This document shows, piece by piece, positions 1-8,847 of a stretch of DNA of 23,462 bases. The notes under the pieces were generated by a model, which had not been told where the DNA came from, ran no database searches, and saw nothing but the letters and a program-made list of their open reading frames with translations. Numbering within the stretch: the stretch's first letter is position 1; each line of letters starts with the position of its first letter. Origin of the DNA: Bacteroidota bacterium (GTDB lineage: Bacteria > Bacteroidota > Ignavibacteria > Ignavibacteriales > Ignavibacteriaceae). The position numbers were made by a program, and so were the translations under genes. The stretch spans positions 1 through 23,462 of the forward strand of contig JAEXTR010000344.1 in NCBI GenBank assembly GCA_023406915.1. The letters run 5' to 3'.

Positions 1-748
1 TTTCGGCAATTTTTTGAAGCGTCTGATCGATGGATAAAACTAAATCTTCGCCTTTAATAGATTCGTAGTCCATTGCGCCATCCCTGAAGCGCCCCATCTC
101 TCTCCGGCGTGAATCCACCAGAATATAATCGTATCCTTTCAGTCCCCGGATTTTTTCCTCATAACTCCGTTCTATTCCGCTGAAACCAATCAGATCACCA
201 GGATTATAAAAACTGTCCACTTTCAGCTTTTCTGGTCCAACTTCCTTCGAGTATCCGAAAATATGAGACCCCATCACCCCGGCAGGATATCCGCGCTGAA
301 ATTCTATGATGTAGTCAACACCCGGAAGCTTCTCAATATTCTCACTTACCCATCCCACACCTTCAAAGCTAGCCCCGCGCTTAATCTTCAGCGGAATAAA
401 CTGACTGTACTTACTGTTCTTCTGCAGCATCGTTGCAATAGTACCCGGGTCGAGGCCCAGTACTCGCTCTAAGATCGGATTCATTGTTGTATCATATTCT
501 GAGGGTAAGATGCGTACAGTATAGGCGGGTATATTTTCCACAAGCAGCTTCATATTCCTGTCATAGAATACGCCGCGTAAGGGTGTTTTTTCTATTTTCT
601 TAATGCTGTTCCGGGCTGACTGCATATCCAGATCATCGCTGATGATAACCTGCAGATAGAGCAGTCTGAATCCATACAGCACAAAAACTGCTGCAATAAG
701 TGCAGTAAGTATCTGCCTCTGCAGGGAAGTTGCCTTATCGGATTCCAT
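1..748 (-). CDS. mrdA: Penicillin-binding protein 2 (PBP2), N-terminal part
   Basis: This is the first 249 codons of the transpeptidase that cross-links peptidoglycan during rod-shaped elongation; the gene runs off the left edge. The protein opens with a short basic stretch and a membrane helix (about residues 8-27, ILTALIAAVFVLYGF). The PBP dimerisation (pedestal) domain follows, with the recognisable TPLRGVFYDRN motif near residue 55 and ILVDSRRREMGR then LVLSIDQTLQ near the edge. The catalytic transpeptidase domain (SxxK, SxN, KTG) lies outside, so catalytic competence cannot be judged. The ATG overlaps the mreD stop by one base (TAATG), implying translational coupling. Identification rests on the family motifs plus its position after mreBCD, where mrdA normally sits. 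Confidence 0.9.
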   Translation of the reverse strand, partial: MESDKATSLQRQILTALIAAVFVLYGFRLLYLQVIISDDLDMQSARNSIKKIEKTPLRGVFYDRNMKLLVENIPAYTVRILPSEYDTTMNPILERVLGLDPGTIATMLQKNSKYSQFIPLKIKRGASFEGVGWVSENIEKLPGVDYIIEFQRGYPAGVMGSHIFGYSKEVGPEKLKVDSFYNPGDLIGFSGIERSYEEKIRGLKGYDYILVDSRRREMGRFRDGAMDYESIKGEDLVLSIDQTLQKIAE

Positions 749-1236
749 TAGTCTAAATTTCTTTTAGGAAAGAAGAATACCACTACAAAACTGAGTGTCA
801 TTGTATAAAGAGCAGGATAGACTGCATCAATGGTAATGACATCAAGTATGTTGGCTGAAAAATCAAAACCTGTGATAATGTATAATGCAAAATAGTTGAT
901 TAACGATGCTGCAAAAATAATGAGTGCAAACCTCCAGGTAAAGATATTTTGTCCTACCTTATTTTCATTGTAGAACAAACCCGAAACATACGCAGAAAGC
1001 GTCTTTGCAAACATTGAGCTCCCGAGAGGAAGACCGCTCACCAGATCAAATAAAAAACCCGTGATACTGCCTGCAACCATACCGTGTATCGCTCCCCAGC
1101 GTAACGCAAAATACACAGAAAAAATCACCAGTGTATCAGGTGTTACCTGATTGATCGCCAGCAATGGTGCTATCACAAGCTGAAACAGAAGGAGAAGAAT
1201 CAGAATGCCGCCAGGAATGAGATAGTGAACTATCAT
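748..1236 (-). CDS. mreD: Rod shape-determining protein MreD
   Basis: An integral membrane component of the elongasome, acting with MreB, MreC, RodA and PBP2. The 162-residue protein is almost entirely hydrophobic, with about five membrane segments (for example IPGGILILLLLFQLVIAPLL near the N terminus and LSFVVVFFFP at the end). The motif DTLVIFSVYFALRWG and the GFLFDLVSGLPLGSSMF loop are typical of MreD. An upstream ATG at 1335 is open in frame, but it would overlap mreC by about 100 bases and add a charged, non-family extension. I prefer the ATG at 1236, one base after the mreC stop (TGATATG). Length and gene order fit the family. Confidence 0.88.
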   Translation of the reverse strand: MIVHYLIPGGILILLLLFQLVIAPLLAINQVTPDTLVIFSVYFALRWGAIHGMVAGSITGFLFDLVSGLPLGSSMFAKTLSAYVSGLFYNENKVGQNIFTWRFALIIFAASLINYFALYIITGFDFSANILDVITIDAVYPALYTMTLSFVVVFFFPKRNLD

Positions 1237-1237
1237 A

Positions 1238-2074
1238 TCAGCGTAGCTCAAAATAATTGGGAATAGGGTGATCTTCTTTTTTCTGTCCGGCGGCAACAGA
1301 AACCGCGAAGACATATTCAGCATTTCCGAAATCAACTGCAGGACGAATCTTTAAATCAGTAAAAACCCCTTTATCAGGATTCAGTACCTCATCAACAAAT
1401 CCAATCCGTATAGGTATGGTCAGCAGTGAACTGAGTTCGCTTGAGTGAATTTCATCACCAATCTTGATATCAGCAGTCTTTGGAAGGTTGGCCATGGTAA
1501 GGTGCTCGCCGGTCCACTTTAGTATTCCCTGCTCATTCGAGCGGATATTCTTTACAACTATTTTCAGATTGTAATTCTTAAGCGTGCGGATTACCGAGTA
1601 CTCACCAGAAACCTCAAACACAATACCCACCAATCCATCACCATTGATAACCGGCATACCCTCTTCTATACCATGATTCTTGCCCCTGTTCAGCGTGAAA
1701 TTTGCCTGACCGGCATTTACCGCTTTCGAAATAATTTTAGCAGTAATCAGCTGATAGGAAAGCGAATCCCTTACTTTCAGCATCTGCTTCAGTTCATCAG
1801 CCTGATCGCCCTGTTCCTTCAGCAATGATACATCAAGCATCAGCTCAGCCACGCGCTCACGCAGACGTTCATTCTCGTTTTGAATATCAGAAATACTGAA
1901 TACTCCGGAAAACACCGATGATACAGATGCAAACGTCCCGAACACAACAGTCCTCAGACTCTTCATGGCTGTGTGATCACTGATCCGCATCATGAGGAAA
2001 CTCAGAAGCAGGAGGGCGAAAAGGACAATCAGATTCTTATACTGCGACCATGCCAGCCGCAAAAAATGGATCAT
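1238..2074 (-). CDS. mreC: Rod shape-determining protein MreC
   Basis: A periplasmic scaffold anchored in the inner membrane that links the cytoplasmic MreB filament to cell-wall synthases. The 278 residues show the standard order. There is a short cytoplasmic tail and one membrane helix (about residues 15-31, LIVLFALLLLSFLMM). A coiled coil follows (about 60-90, NENERLRERVAEL), then a beta-rich C-terminal domain with the family pattern LNRGKNHGIEEGMPVINGDGLVG. The ATG overlaps the mreB stop by one base, the usual coupled arrangement. The gene ends in TGA, which shows that TGA is a real stop codon in this genome; this matters for the interrupted helicase at the right end of the window. Confidence 0.93.
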   Translation of the reverse strand: MIHFLRLAWSQYKNLIVLFALLLLSFLMMRISDHTAMKSLRTVVFGTFASVSSVFSGVFSISDIQNENERLRERVAELMLDVSLLKEQGDQADELKQMLKVRDSLSYQLITAKIISKAVNAGQANFTLNRGKNHGIEEGMPVINGDGLVGIVFEVSGEYSVIRTLKNYNLKIVVKNIRSNEQGILKWTGEHLTMANLPKTADIKIGDEIHSSELSSLLTIPIRIGFVDEVLNPDKGVFTDLKIRPAVDFGNAEYVFAVSVAAGQKKEDHPIPNYFELR

Positions 2075-3099
2075 TAATAGCGCCGGTTTCTGATCAGTAC
2101 TTTAGAGAAATGATTCAGATTTTCAATGACTCTGCCTGCTCCGCGCACAACAGCTGTCAATGGCTCCTCCGCCACATGCACCGGAAGGTTTGTTTCCAGC
2201 CGGATACGCTCATCCAGCCCCTTCAGTAAGGCACCACCGCCACTCAGCATCACACCCCGGTCAAGAATATCAGCTGAGAGTTCAGGTGGAGTTCTTTCCA
2301 AAAGTCTTCTTACTGCTTCAACCATTTCAGTCACTGCCTCATTCAGGGCCTCTCTGATCTCCACTGAGGATACCTCTGTTGTTTTGGGAATACCTGCCAC
2401 CATATCACGCCCGCGAACTTTAATAGTTAGCTCTTCATCAAGCTTCATCGCTGAACCAACCTGACATTTTATTCCCTCAGCCGTTTTCTCTCCAATCAGA
2501 ATGCTGTGATTTCTCTTGAAAAACTGCATGATCGCGTTATTCATTTCATCGCCGGCAATTCTGATCGACTCTTCAGCTACAATACCGGATAATGCTATCA
2601 CCGCAATCTCAGTCGTACCGCCGCCAATGTCAATAATCATGTTTCCGGCAGGAGCATCAACGTCAATACCAATACCAATAGCGGCAGCCATTGGCTCCGA
2701 TATCAGATGTACTTCCTTCGCTCCGGCATGCTCAGCACTGTCTCGTACTGCTCGCTTCTCAACTTCGGTTACTCCGCTCGGTACAGCAATCACCATCCTG
2801 CGGCTCGTTCCAAAGCGGGATACTGCTTCTCGGATGAATGCCCTGATCATGCCTTCGGCAATTTCAAAATCTGCAATTACTCCGTCACGCATCGGTCGTA
2901 GCACTCTGATTTCTTTATGCTCACGCCCCATCATCTCTTTTGCTTTATTTCCTAAAGCAATAATTCTTTTGGTGTTGCGGTCAAACGCAACAATCGAAGG
3001 TTCATTCAGCACAATCCCCTTTCCCTTCACGTGAATAAGGGTATTGGCAGTTCCAAGATCCATTGCAATATCTGTCGAGAACAAATCAAATATACGCAT
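2074..3099 (-). CDS. mreB: Actin-like cell-shape protein MreB
   Basis: The bacterial actin homologue that polymerises on the inner membrane and positions the elongation machinery. The 341 residues carry all actin-fold nucleotide motifs: phosphate-1 (DIAMDLGTANTLIHVKGKG, about 10-28), phosphate-2 (IIDIGGGTTEIAV, about 155-168) and the adenosine motif (GVMLSGGGALLKGLDE, about 283-298). Length matches the family. I chose the ATG at 3099; a TTG one codon upstream (3102) is also possible. The purH stop lies only 8 bases before the ATG, so mreB is probably cotranscribed with the purine genes and feeds directly into mreC-mreD-mrdA. Confidence 0.96.
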   Translation of the reverse strand: MRIFDLFSTDIAMDLGTANTLIHVKGKGIVLNEPSIVAFDRNTKRIIALGNKAKEMMGREHKEIRVLRPMRDGVIADFEIAEGMIRAFIREAVSRFGTSRRMVIAVPSGVTEVEKRAVRDSAEHAGAKEVHLISEPMAAAIGIGIDVDAPAGNMIIDIGGGTTEIAVIALSGIVAEESIRIAGDEMNNAIMQFFKRNHSILIGEKTAEGIKCQVGSAMKLDEELTIKVRGRDMVAGIPKTTEVSSVEIREALNEAVTEMVEAVRRLLERTPPELSADILDRGVMLSGGGALLKGLDERIRLETNLPVHVAEEPLTAVVRGAGRVIENLNHFSKVLIRNRRY

Positions 3100-3107
3100 C
3101 AAAAATC

Positions 3108-4622
3108 CTAATGTTTAAAGTGTCTTATTCCTGTAAATATCATACTGATTCCAGTACGGTCAGCAGCAGCTATCACTTCTGCATCCCGAACCGATCCCCC
3201 CGGTTGAATAACTATCGTAATTCCGGCTTCTGCCAGTTCCACTACTCCATCCTCAAATGGAAAGAAAGCATCAGAGGCAGCAACTGATCCACTCAGATCA
3301 AATCCACGCTCTTTTGCCTTTGCAACTGCTATGCGTGCACTGTCAATTCTTGATACCTGACCAGCACCTATACCCACAGCTGCTCCATCCTTCACCAATA
3401 CAATCGCATTCGATTTTGTATGTTTGCAGATCGTCCAGGCAAACCTGATCTCAGCATCCCTGGATGGATCGTGCGCAATAGCAGTAACAACCCTAAGGTT
3501 ATCAAAATCACTGCTGATATCAGCCTCCTGGGCAATAAACCCGCCTGGCACGGTACGGAACTGAAAGCCCTTTTCCAGAAATGGTTTCAGCTTTCTTACA
3601 ATCCTGCGGTCTTTCTTTTTTCTCAGCAATGCCATCGCCTCATCGGTAAACGATTCAGCAATTACAACTTCAAGAAAGATTTCGTTCAGCTTTGCAGCAA
3701 GGTCTGCATCCACGGTGCCATTGAGGGAAACAATGCCCCCGAATGCCGAAACCGGATCACAGGCGAGTGCTTTTTCATAAGCCAATAGGTTTGTTGAAGC
3801 AACTGCGGCACCACACGGATTATTATGCTTGATGATCGCACAGGAGTTTGGACCAGTCTCTTCGGTTATTGAAACCGCTGCAATCAGATCCAGTATGTTG
3901 TTGTACGATAGTTCTTTCCCGTGCAATGCTTCATAATACTCTGAAAACTTCCCGAAGAGTGCTGCACTCTGGTGGGGATTCTCACCATACCGTAGGTGTG
4001 TCGCCTCGTCAAATGCAATCCGGATACTGTGCGATGCAATCCCGAACTTACCGGGCAGTGTCTGCGCTATAGCAGCATCATACCGGCTGGTATACAAAAA
4101 CGCATCGAGTGCAAGTTTTCTTCTGTACGCGATATCAAAGTCAGCTTTTGTCAGTCGCTCCATGAAGTCCGTATATTGATCCGGACTGGTCAGAACTGAC
4201 ACAAACTCGTGGTTCTTCGCTGCTGCTCTGATTAGACTTGGCCCGCCAATATCGATATTCTCTATCAGATCGGCAAGCTCAGCATCCTGATTCGCAGCTA
4301 CCTGCTCAAAAGGATACAAATTCACAACAACAACATCAATCGGTGAAACCGATAGCTTTTCAGCATGTGCCAGATCCTCCTGATTATCCCTTCGCATCAG
4401 TATACCCCCGAAAACCAACGGGTTCAGTGTCTTTACCCTGCCGTCAAAAACTTCAGGGAAACCCGTGAAATCACTGATCTCAGTGCATGCTACCGCTGAA
4501 GCCTTTAGAATACGTGCGCTGTTCCCCGTTGCCAGAATCGTATACCCTGCATGGGATAATGCATTACCCAGGTCGGCTAATGACCGTTTGTCAGAAACAC
4601 TGATAAGCGCGTATTTTTTCAT
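3108..4622 (-). CDS. purH: Bifunctional AICAR formyltransferase / IMP cyclohydrolase
   Basis: Catalyses the last two steps of IMP synthesis: 10-formyl-THF-dependent formylation of AICAR to FAICAR, then cyclisation to IMP. The 504 residues comprise an N-terminal MGS-like cyclohydrolase domain (about 1-190) and a C-terminal AICAR transformylase domain (about 200-504). Active-site landmarks are visible: DGRVKTL around residue 60, NLYPF at 101, NIDIGGPSLIRAAAKN at 122-137, RYGENPHQ at 211-218 and the catalytic Lys-His pair in IIKHNNPCGAA (K265, H266). The family motif KTLHP reads KTLNP here, with Asn at 67 where His is usual. It lies 24 bases downstream of purN on the same strand, as expected for a purine operon. 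Confidence 0.96.
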   Translation of the reverse strand: MKKYALISVSDKRSLADLGNALSHAGYTILATGNSARILKASAVACTEISDFTGFPEVFDGRVKTLNPLVFGGILMRRDNQEDLAHAEKLSVSPIDVVVVNLYPFEQVAANQDAELADLIENIDIGGPSLIRAAAKNHEFVSVLTSPDQYTDFMERLTKADFDIAYRRKLALDAFLYTSRYDAAIAQTLPGKFGIASHSIRIAFDEATHLRYGENPHQSAALFGKFSEYYEALHGKELSYNNILDLIAAVSITEETGPNSCAIIKHNNPCGAAVASTNLLAYEKALACDPVSAFGGIVSLNGTVDADLAAKLNEIFLEVVIAESFTDEAMALLRKKKDRRIVRKLKPFLEKGFQFRTVPGGFIAQEADISSDFDNLRVVTAIAHDPSRDAEIRFAWTICKHTKSNAIVLVKDGAAVGIGAGQVSRIDSARIAVAKAKERGFDLSGSVAASDAFFPFEDGVVELAEAGITIVIQPGGSVRDAEVIAAADRTGISMIFTGIRHFKH

Positions 4623-4646
4623 TTTCTCAACTCTTTCGATGCCATG

Positions 4647-5258
4647 TCAGGTAATCCGGTACCTTCCATCTTCTTGTTTGATCCGGCCTGTGGCTAGTGC
4701 AGCTACCACTTCAGGCAGTAATGTATGCTCAGCTTTCAAAACTTCAGCAGCTATCTCCTCCGGGGTTGTACAATGGGAAATAGATACTGCACGTTGTGCA
4801 ATAATTGCTCCTTGATCATACTCCTCATTCACAAAATGAACTGTAGGACCGCTCACTTTCATCCCTGATGCAAATACTGCCTTATGAACTCGTATTCCAT
4901 ACATGCCTGCTCCGCCAAAAAATGGCAGGAGTGCAGGATGATTATTGATGATTTTTTCGGGGAATGCTGCAATGAGGTCACCGGGAATAAGCTTCAGATA
5001 TCCGGCTAATACCACCGCCTCTGTACCTAGATCATATAAAACCCTGGTAAGAGATGACTCCTCAACAGTTCCTGGTTCTGCGGTGCGGGTGACAGTAAAA
5101 TGCGGAATCCCGTAAGCATCAGCAACCTCAAAGGCACCACATTCCCGTTTATCGCTCAGCACTGCTGCAACAGCAACGGTACCTTGTGTTAATGGGGAAT
5201 CCAGTAACGCCCTGAGATTTGAACCTCTGCCTGAAACAAAGACCGAAATACGGAACAT
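4647..5258 (-). CDS. purN: Phosphoribosylglycinamide formyltransferase (GART)
   Basis: Transfers a formyl group from 10-formyl-THF to glycinamide ribonucleotide, the third step of de novo purine synthesis. The 203-residue length fits the single-domain PurN family. The N-terminal phosphate-binding loop FVSGRGSNLRAL is present at residues 7-18. The catalytic triad is intact: Asn105 and His107 in the INNHPALLPFF motif and Asp148 in FVNEEYDQGAII. The gene lies directly upstream of purH and 61 bases downstream of pyrG, all on the minus strand, consistent with a nucleotide-synthesis operon. No terminator is evident in the 61-base gap before it. Confidence 0.95.
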   Translation of the reverse strand: MFRISVFVSGRGSNLRALLDSPLTQGTVAVAAVLSDKRECGAFEVADAYGIPHFTVTRTAEPGTVEESSLTRVLYDLGTEAVVLAGYLKLIPGDLIAAFPEKIINNHPALLPFFGGAGMYGIRVHKAVFASGMKVSGPTVHFVNEEYDQGAIIAQRAVSISHCTTPEEIAAEVLKAEHTLLPEVVAALATGRIKQEDGRYRIT

Positions 5259-5319
5259 AAAAAATCCGAACCGATAAATTTACTAATCAGACGCTGAAAT
5301 TACAATGCAGGAAAATGGA

Positions 5320-6948
5320 TCACCGCTGCTGACGGTTTTCCTGATAGACAAGTGCTGCCCGCACAAAATCCCTGAATAGTGGATGTGCCTTGGTAGCTCT
5401 GGATTTTAATTCAGGATGGAACTGACAACCCAGGAACCATGGATGATCCTTCAATTCAATGATCTCTACCAGTTTATCGTCAGGAGAAAGTCCGCTGAAG
5501 ACCACACCGTGGTCCGCCAGGATATCACGGAACCGGTTATTCACCTCAAAACGGTGCCGGTGACGTTCTGAAATCAGGTTCCCATCATACGCCTGGAATG
5601 CGTGGGTATCCTGTTTCACTATACATGGATATGCACCCAGTCGCATCGTTCCACCCATATTGCGCACATTTTTTTGCTCAATCATCAGGTCGATCACTGG
5701 GAATTTCGTTTTCTTAAACTCTGTGCTGTGCGCATTGGTCAGTCCGCATAGATTTCTTGCAACCTCAACAATCGCACATTGCATTCCAAGGCATATTCCA
5801 AAGAAAGGAAGCTTGTTCTCCCTGGCATACCGGATTGCATTGATTTTTCCTTCAATGCCCCGTTCCCCGAATCCTCCTGGAACCAAAATCCCTGCAACAT
5901 CATTAAAGAATCGCTCGCATGAATCGGTTTCGCAATCTTCAGCATTCACCCACTTCAGGCGCACACGCGCATCATTCTCAGCACCCGCATGAACAAACGA
6001 TTCAATAATGCTCTTATACGCATCGTGATAATCAATATACTTGCCACAGATCGCTATGGTAACTTCTTTGCCGGGATTCTTGATCTTATCAACAAATGCC
6101 TGCCACATGTCCAGGGCAATCCGCTTCTCTTTTAAACGGAGTCTGGTCATTACAATCTGATCCATCTTTTCCTTGTACAACGTCAGCGGTACTTCGTAAA
6201 TGGATGAACAGTCATAGGCAGATATCACTGCACGGGAATCTGTGTTGCAGAACAGGGCGATCTTTTCACGCATCTCTTTTGAAAGCTTCGTCTGGGATCG
6301 CGTCACGATAATGTCAGGTTGTACACCATAACTCAGTAGTTGCTTCACACTATGCTGCGTGGGCTTTGTTTTCAGCTCTTCAGCAGAATGAATAAAAGGC
6401 ACATAGGTTACATGGATAACCATAGTGTTCTTCCTGCCAAACTGCAGCAGCAACTGCCTCATTGCCTCAATAAACGGCAGACTCTCAATATCACCAATAG
6501 TGCCGCCAATTTCAGTAATCACAACATCGTAATTACCACTGGCACCTGGTTTCAGCATCCGTTCCTTGATTTCATCCGTTATATGCGGAATCACTTGAAC
6601 AGTTGCTCCCAGATAGTCGCCCCGGCGCTCCTTCGATATAACAGAATGATACACCTGACCTGTCGTGGTGTTATTCTCACGGGTCATGGATGTATCCAGA
6701 AATCGCTCATAGTGACCTAAATCAAGGTCAGCCTCGGCACCATCATCGGTTACATACACTTCACCGTGCTGAAACGGATTCATCGTGCCGGGATCAACAT
6801 TAATATAAGGGTCGAACTTCTGAATCGTTACGCGGAAACCGCGCTGTTTAAGGAGGAGACCAAGTGACGAAGCTGTGATACCTTTGCCGATAGAAGAAAC
6901 TACGCCGCCGGTTACAAAGATGTACTTGACTTTTGTTTTTTCAGCCAT
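5320..6948 (-). CDS. pyrG: CTP synthase (glutamine hydrolysing)
   Basis: Converts UTP to CTP using ATP and glutamine. The 542 residues have the canonical two-domain layout. The N-terminal synthetase domain has the loop GGVVSSIGKGITASSLG at about 14-30 and the LDLGHYERF segment. The C-terminal class I glutamine amidotransferase domain has nucleophile Cys386 in GICLGMQ and the His511/Glu513 pair in CQFHPELKS. All catalytic residues are present and the length is standard. It is the first gene of the leftward run. The 410 bases upstream contain no gene, so the promoter for pyrG and possibly for the whole run should be there. The start is the ATG at 6948, which opens with a lysine-rich stretch and the usual YIFVTGGV. 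Confidence 0.97.
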   Translation of the reverse strand: MAEKTKVKYIFVTGGVVSSIGKGITASSLGLLLKQRGFRVTIQKFDPYINVDPGTMNPFQHGEVYVTDDGAEADLDLGHYERFLDTSMTRENNTTTGQVYHSVISKERRGDYLGATVQVIPHITDEIKERMLKPGASGNYDVVITEIGGTIGDIESLPFIEAMRQLLLQFGRKNTMVIHVTYVPFIHSAEELKTKPTQHSVKQLLSYGVQPDIIVTRSQTKLSKEMREKIALFCNTDSRAVISAYDCSSIYEVPLTLYKEKMDQIVMTRLRLKEKRIALDMWQAFVDKIKNPGKEVTIAICGKYIDYHDAYKSIIESFVHAGAENDARVRLKWVNAEDCETDSCERFFNDVAGILVPGGFGERGIEGKINAIRYARENKLPFFGICLGMQCAIVEVARNLCGLTNAHSTEFKKTKFPVIDLMIEQKNVRNMGGTMRLGAYPCIVKQDTHAFQAYDGNLISERHRHRFEVNNRFRDILADHGVVFSGLSPDDKLVEIIELKDHPWFLGCQFHPELKSRATKAHPLFRDFVRAALVYQENRQQR

Positions 6949-7358
6949 AAATATGTCGTTTTGGATTTAAAATATATACCAAGGGGGGGTATATTACAAG
7001 TAATACACTCACGTAAATGGCGGGAATGCAAAGTTTTTTTCTTGCACAGTCTAAGAATTGGTGGAAATTATGGAAATCAACATGGAAACCTCTGTAAAAA
7101 TGGTTCTTACACAAGAATAGTTTGCAAACGTGACGGTTCAGCGATAACTGGCTCTTTAATACTATCAACCGCTAAAGAGCGTCTATCTGGGTTGTAGGCT
7201 CGCATTCGCCACCATCCTTCATTTGTTCCCAATACTTTTCACACGTGGCGATTACACAAAATATTCTTATCTTTTGTCCGGAATCATCAGTTTTCCTAAA
7301 CCATTTGGCAGGAATTCACCGATGCTCCTTTTATAAACAACTAAATTTTGGAAGAGCT
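6949..7358. other. Intergenic region between divergent pyrG and the 71-residue gene
   Basis: No convincing gene in 410 bases. ORFs here are short and lack ribosome sites. Visible features are a run of seven G at 6983-6989, a perfect 8-bp inverted repeat (GCTCTTTA/TAAAGAGC, 7151-7158 and 7173-7180), and a 7-bp inverted repeat TCGCCAC/GTGGCGA with arms at 7206-7212 and 7245-7251. Promoters for pyrG (leftward) and the small gene (rightward) should lie here, but I could not assign boxes with confidence. Confidence 0.6.
7151..7180. repeat. 8-bp perfect inverted repeat, 14-base loop
   Basis: GCTCTTTA at 7151-7158 is exactly complementary to TAAAGAGC at 7173-7180. No T-run follows on either strand, so it does not look like an intrinsic terminator. 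It could be an operator or a 5'-leader hairpin in the divergent region. Function unknown. Confidence 0.5.
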
Positions 7359-7574
7359 ATGTGGGCTGAAATTGCTGGTTTATTGATCAATATGAATCAC
7401 TATTACAAAATCGAGAGAAATGACAAAACTCTTAGGTTGAAGTTATTTACTTCATACGCAAAAGCAGAAGACCTTGAGTTTTCTTTCGATTCTGAGCAGG
7501 ACCTCGAGCAGGCTTACTTCAATCTGCTTGAAACCCTGAAATCAAAACCCGTTGACGGATTCAGAGAATACTAA
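7359..7574 (+). CDS. Small hypothetical protein (71 aa)
   Basis: A small soluble protein I do not recognise. It begins MWAEIAGLL and continues into an acidic, amphipathic C-terminal half (AKAEDLEFSFDSEQDLEQAYFNLLETLKSKP), which predicts mostly helix. The frame is open further upstream to a GTG at 7245, but that stretch is not protein-like. I prefer the ATG at 7359, preceded by GGAAGAG at 7350-7356, although the spacing is tight; the ATG at 7392 is another option. It has no signal peptide and no cysteines. It converges on the 394-residue gene, and the two stop codons share bases (TAA at 7572-7574 against TAG on the other strand at 7571-7573). No function can be proposed. Confidence 0.55.
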   Translation: MWAEIAGLLINMNHYYKIERNDKTLRLKLFTSYAKAEDLEFSFDSEQDLEQAYFNLLETLKSKPVDGFREY

Positions 7575-8755
7575 ACCTTCTCAGATGAACTCTTACGCCG
7601 GTGTCCCGGGCGTTTTTTCAAAATCCGGGTACCGGCTGTCAGGTTCTCTGCCGGCACAAGGCTGCTTGCCGCCCCCCCTTCAACTCCTATCTTTAATTCA
7701 CAATCGGATAAAGCTATCAGCATATCATTAGCAATGCTGCTGCAAGATTCTTTGCTTAGCCAGCTGCTCATCGTTTCGTAAGACAATCCGAACGTACCAA
7801 ACAGTGAATTCCAAAAGCTTCCGTGAACAGGATAATAGGGGCTCCCCTGCGTCTGCACCCGTAATGTCAGCACATCCCGGTCGTAAGCAATCCGCAATTG
7901 CTCCCCCTTCGATTGAAACCTTGAAGTCAATCCGCCACCACCCAGATATCGTGCCATCGGCACAGACGTATTGCAAAGCACAAGATGAATTAACCCTTCA
8001 TGATCAAGATATGCCTCCCCCTTAAATCCACCTTCATCTGCATACACACGGTGGGGTATATCCGGAAACAACACTGGATGATCATCCAATAATGAAAATG
8101 CATCCTGCAACGCACGCTGGTAATAACTGCGGGGCCGTTGTACAGGTTTCAGCCGGTATTCTCCAGCGTGCCTTCCAAGTGCTTTCAGCAGATCATCAAA
8201 GTACGTACCGTACAGCGCACAGTCAGCAAAAACCTCTGCAAACATCAGCCCTTCAGTAGAAAAAGCCGCAATCCCATTCGCATCAGAAGCAGCAGCATAC
8301 TCCCCTGGAGTTGCTGCTTCCTTCCTTTGTTCCTCCCCTGAAGCTTCACTTACTTCCCCATGTTTGTTCCCCGTTACCAGCTGCCTCACCCTTGTATCTA
8401 TACTTTCCATTACAGATGTTACGATACTATCTGTAGCTGGAAAGCCCTGGCAGAAAAGCGGTGCTGCGGACACCTTCATCTCTGCGTCATCACCCGGCGC
8501 AATCAGTAGCGCCTCTGGCGATATACAGGCAAGCTGATTTGCAATCAGTCGTTCTCCCAGATTCAAAAAAAAGTACTCCCCTGTCGTATTTTTCAGACTG
8601 AGTGAATACTCAGTCCCTTCCCCTTTTTTGATTTGCACTTGAAGTTGCGGTTCCCCCTTTCGTACCCTCATAACTTTCCGGTCTCTTATACCCATCGTAA
8701 ATCGAAACTCAACAAGGAGCAAGTTTCCGTGCGTTATGTAGCTTATGATTTCCAT
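7571..8755 (-). CDS. Hypothetical protein (394 aa), divergent from a WYL regulator
   Basis: I do not recognise this protein. No signal peptide or membrane helix is visible, so it is probably cytoplasmic. The first 110 residues look beta-rich (VRKGEPQLQVQIKKGEGTEY, LSLKNTTGEYFFLNLGERL). A low-complexity acidic/Ala-rich linker (about 130-160, SEASGEEQRKEAATPGEYAA) separates them from a larger C-terminal part with Gly-rich turns (ARYLGGGGLTSRF) and a basic tail (KKRPGHRRKSSSEKV). Codon use resembles the neighbouring housekeeping genes. The ATG at 8755 has no clear ribosome site. It is transcribed divergently from the WYL regulator across a 204-base region with a candidate operator, so it may be that regulator's target. 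No enzymatic motif was found. Confidence 0.8.
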   Translation of the reverse strand: MEIISYITHGNLLLVEFRFTMGIRDRKVMRVRKGEPQLQVQIKKGEGTEYSLSLKNTTGEYFFLNLGERLIANQLACISPEALLIAPGDDAEMKVSAAPLFCQGFPATDSIVTSVMESIDTRVRQLVTGNKHGEVSEASGEEQRKEAATPGEYAAASDANGIAAFSTEGLMFAEVFADCALYGTYFDDLLKALGRHAGEYRLKPVQRPRSYYQRALQDAFSLLDDHPVLFPDIPHRVYADEGGFKGEAYLDHEGLIHLVLCNTSVPMARYLGGGGLTSRFQSKGEQLRIAYDRDVLTLRVQTQGSPYYPVHGSFWNSLFGTFGLSYETMSSWLSKESCSSIANDMLIALSDCELKIGVEGGAASSLVPAENLTAGTRILKKRPGHRRKSSSEKV

Positions 8756-8847
8756 AACTAATCTGTCTGCACTTTTCTCGTGATGTTGCTCACCACAATC
8801 CGTATGCAGTTATTTTTTTTCCATATCCATATTGGTTATTTTTGTTA

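Noticed and set aside
2126..3034. Several plus-strand open frames opposite mreB
   Set aside because: They are antisense shadows of a highly conserved gene, with Ser/Pro-rich translations and no ribosome sites.
7151..7180. Intrinsic terminator in the pyrG upstream region
   Set aside because: The stem is perfect but no T-run follows on either strand.
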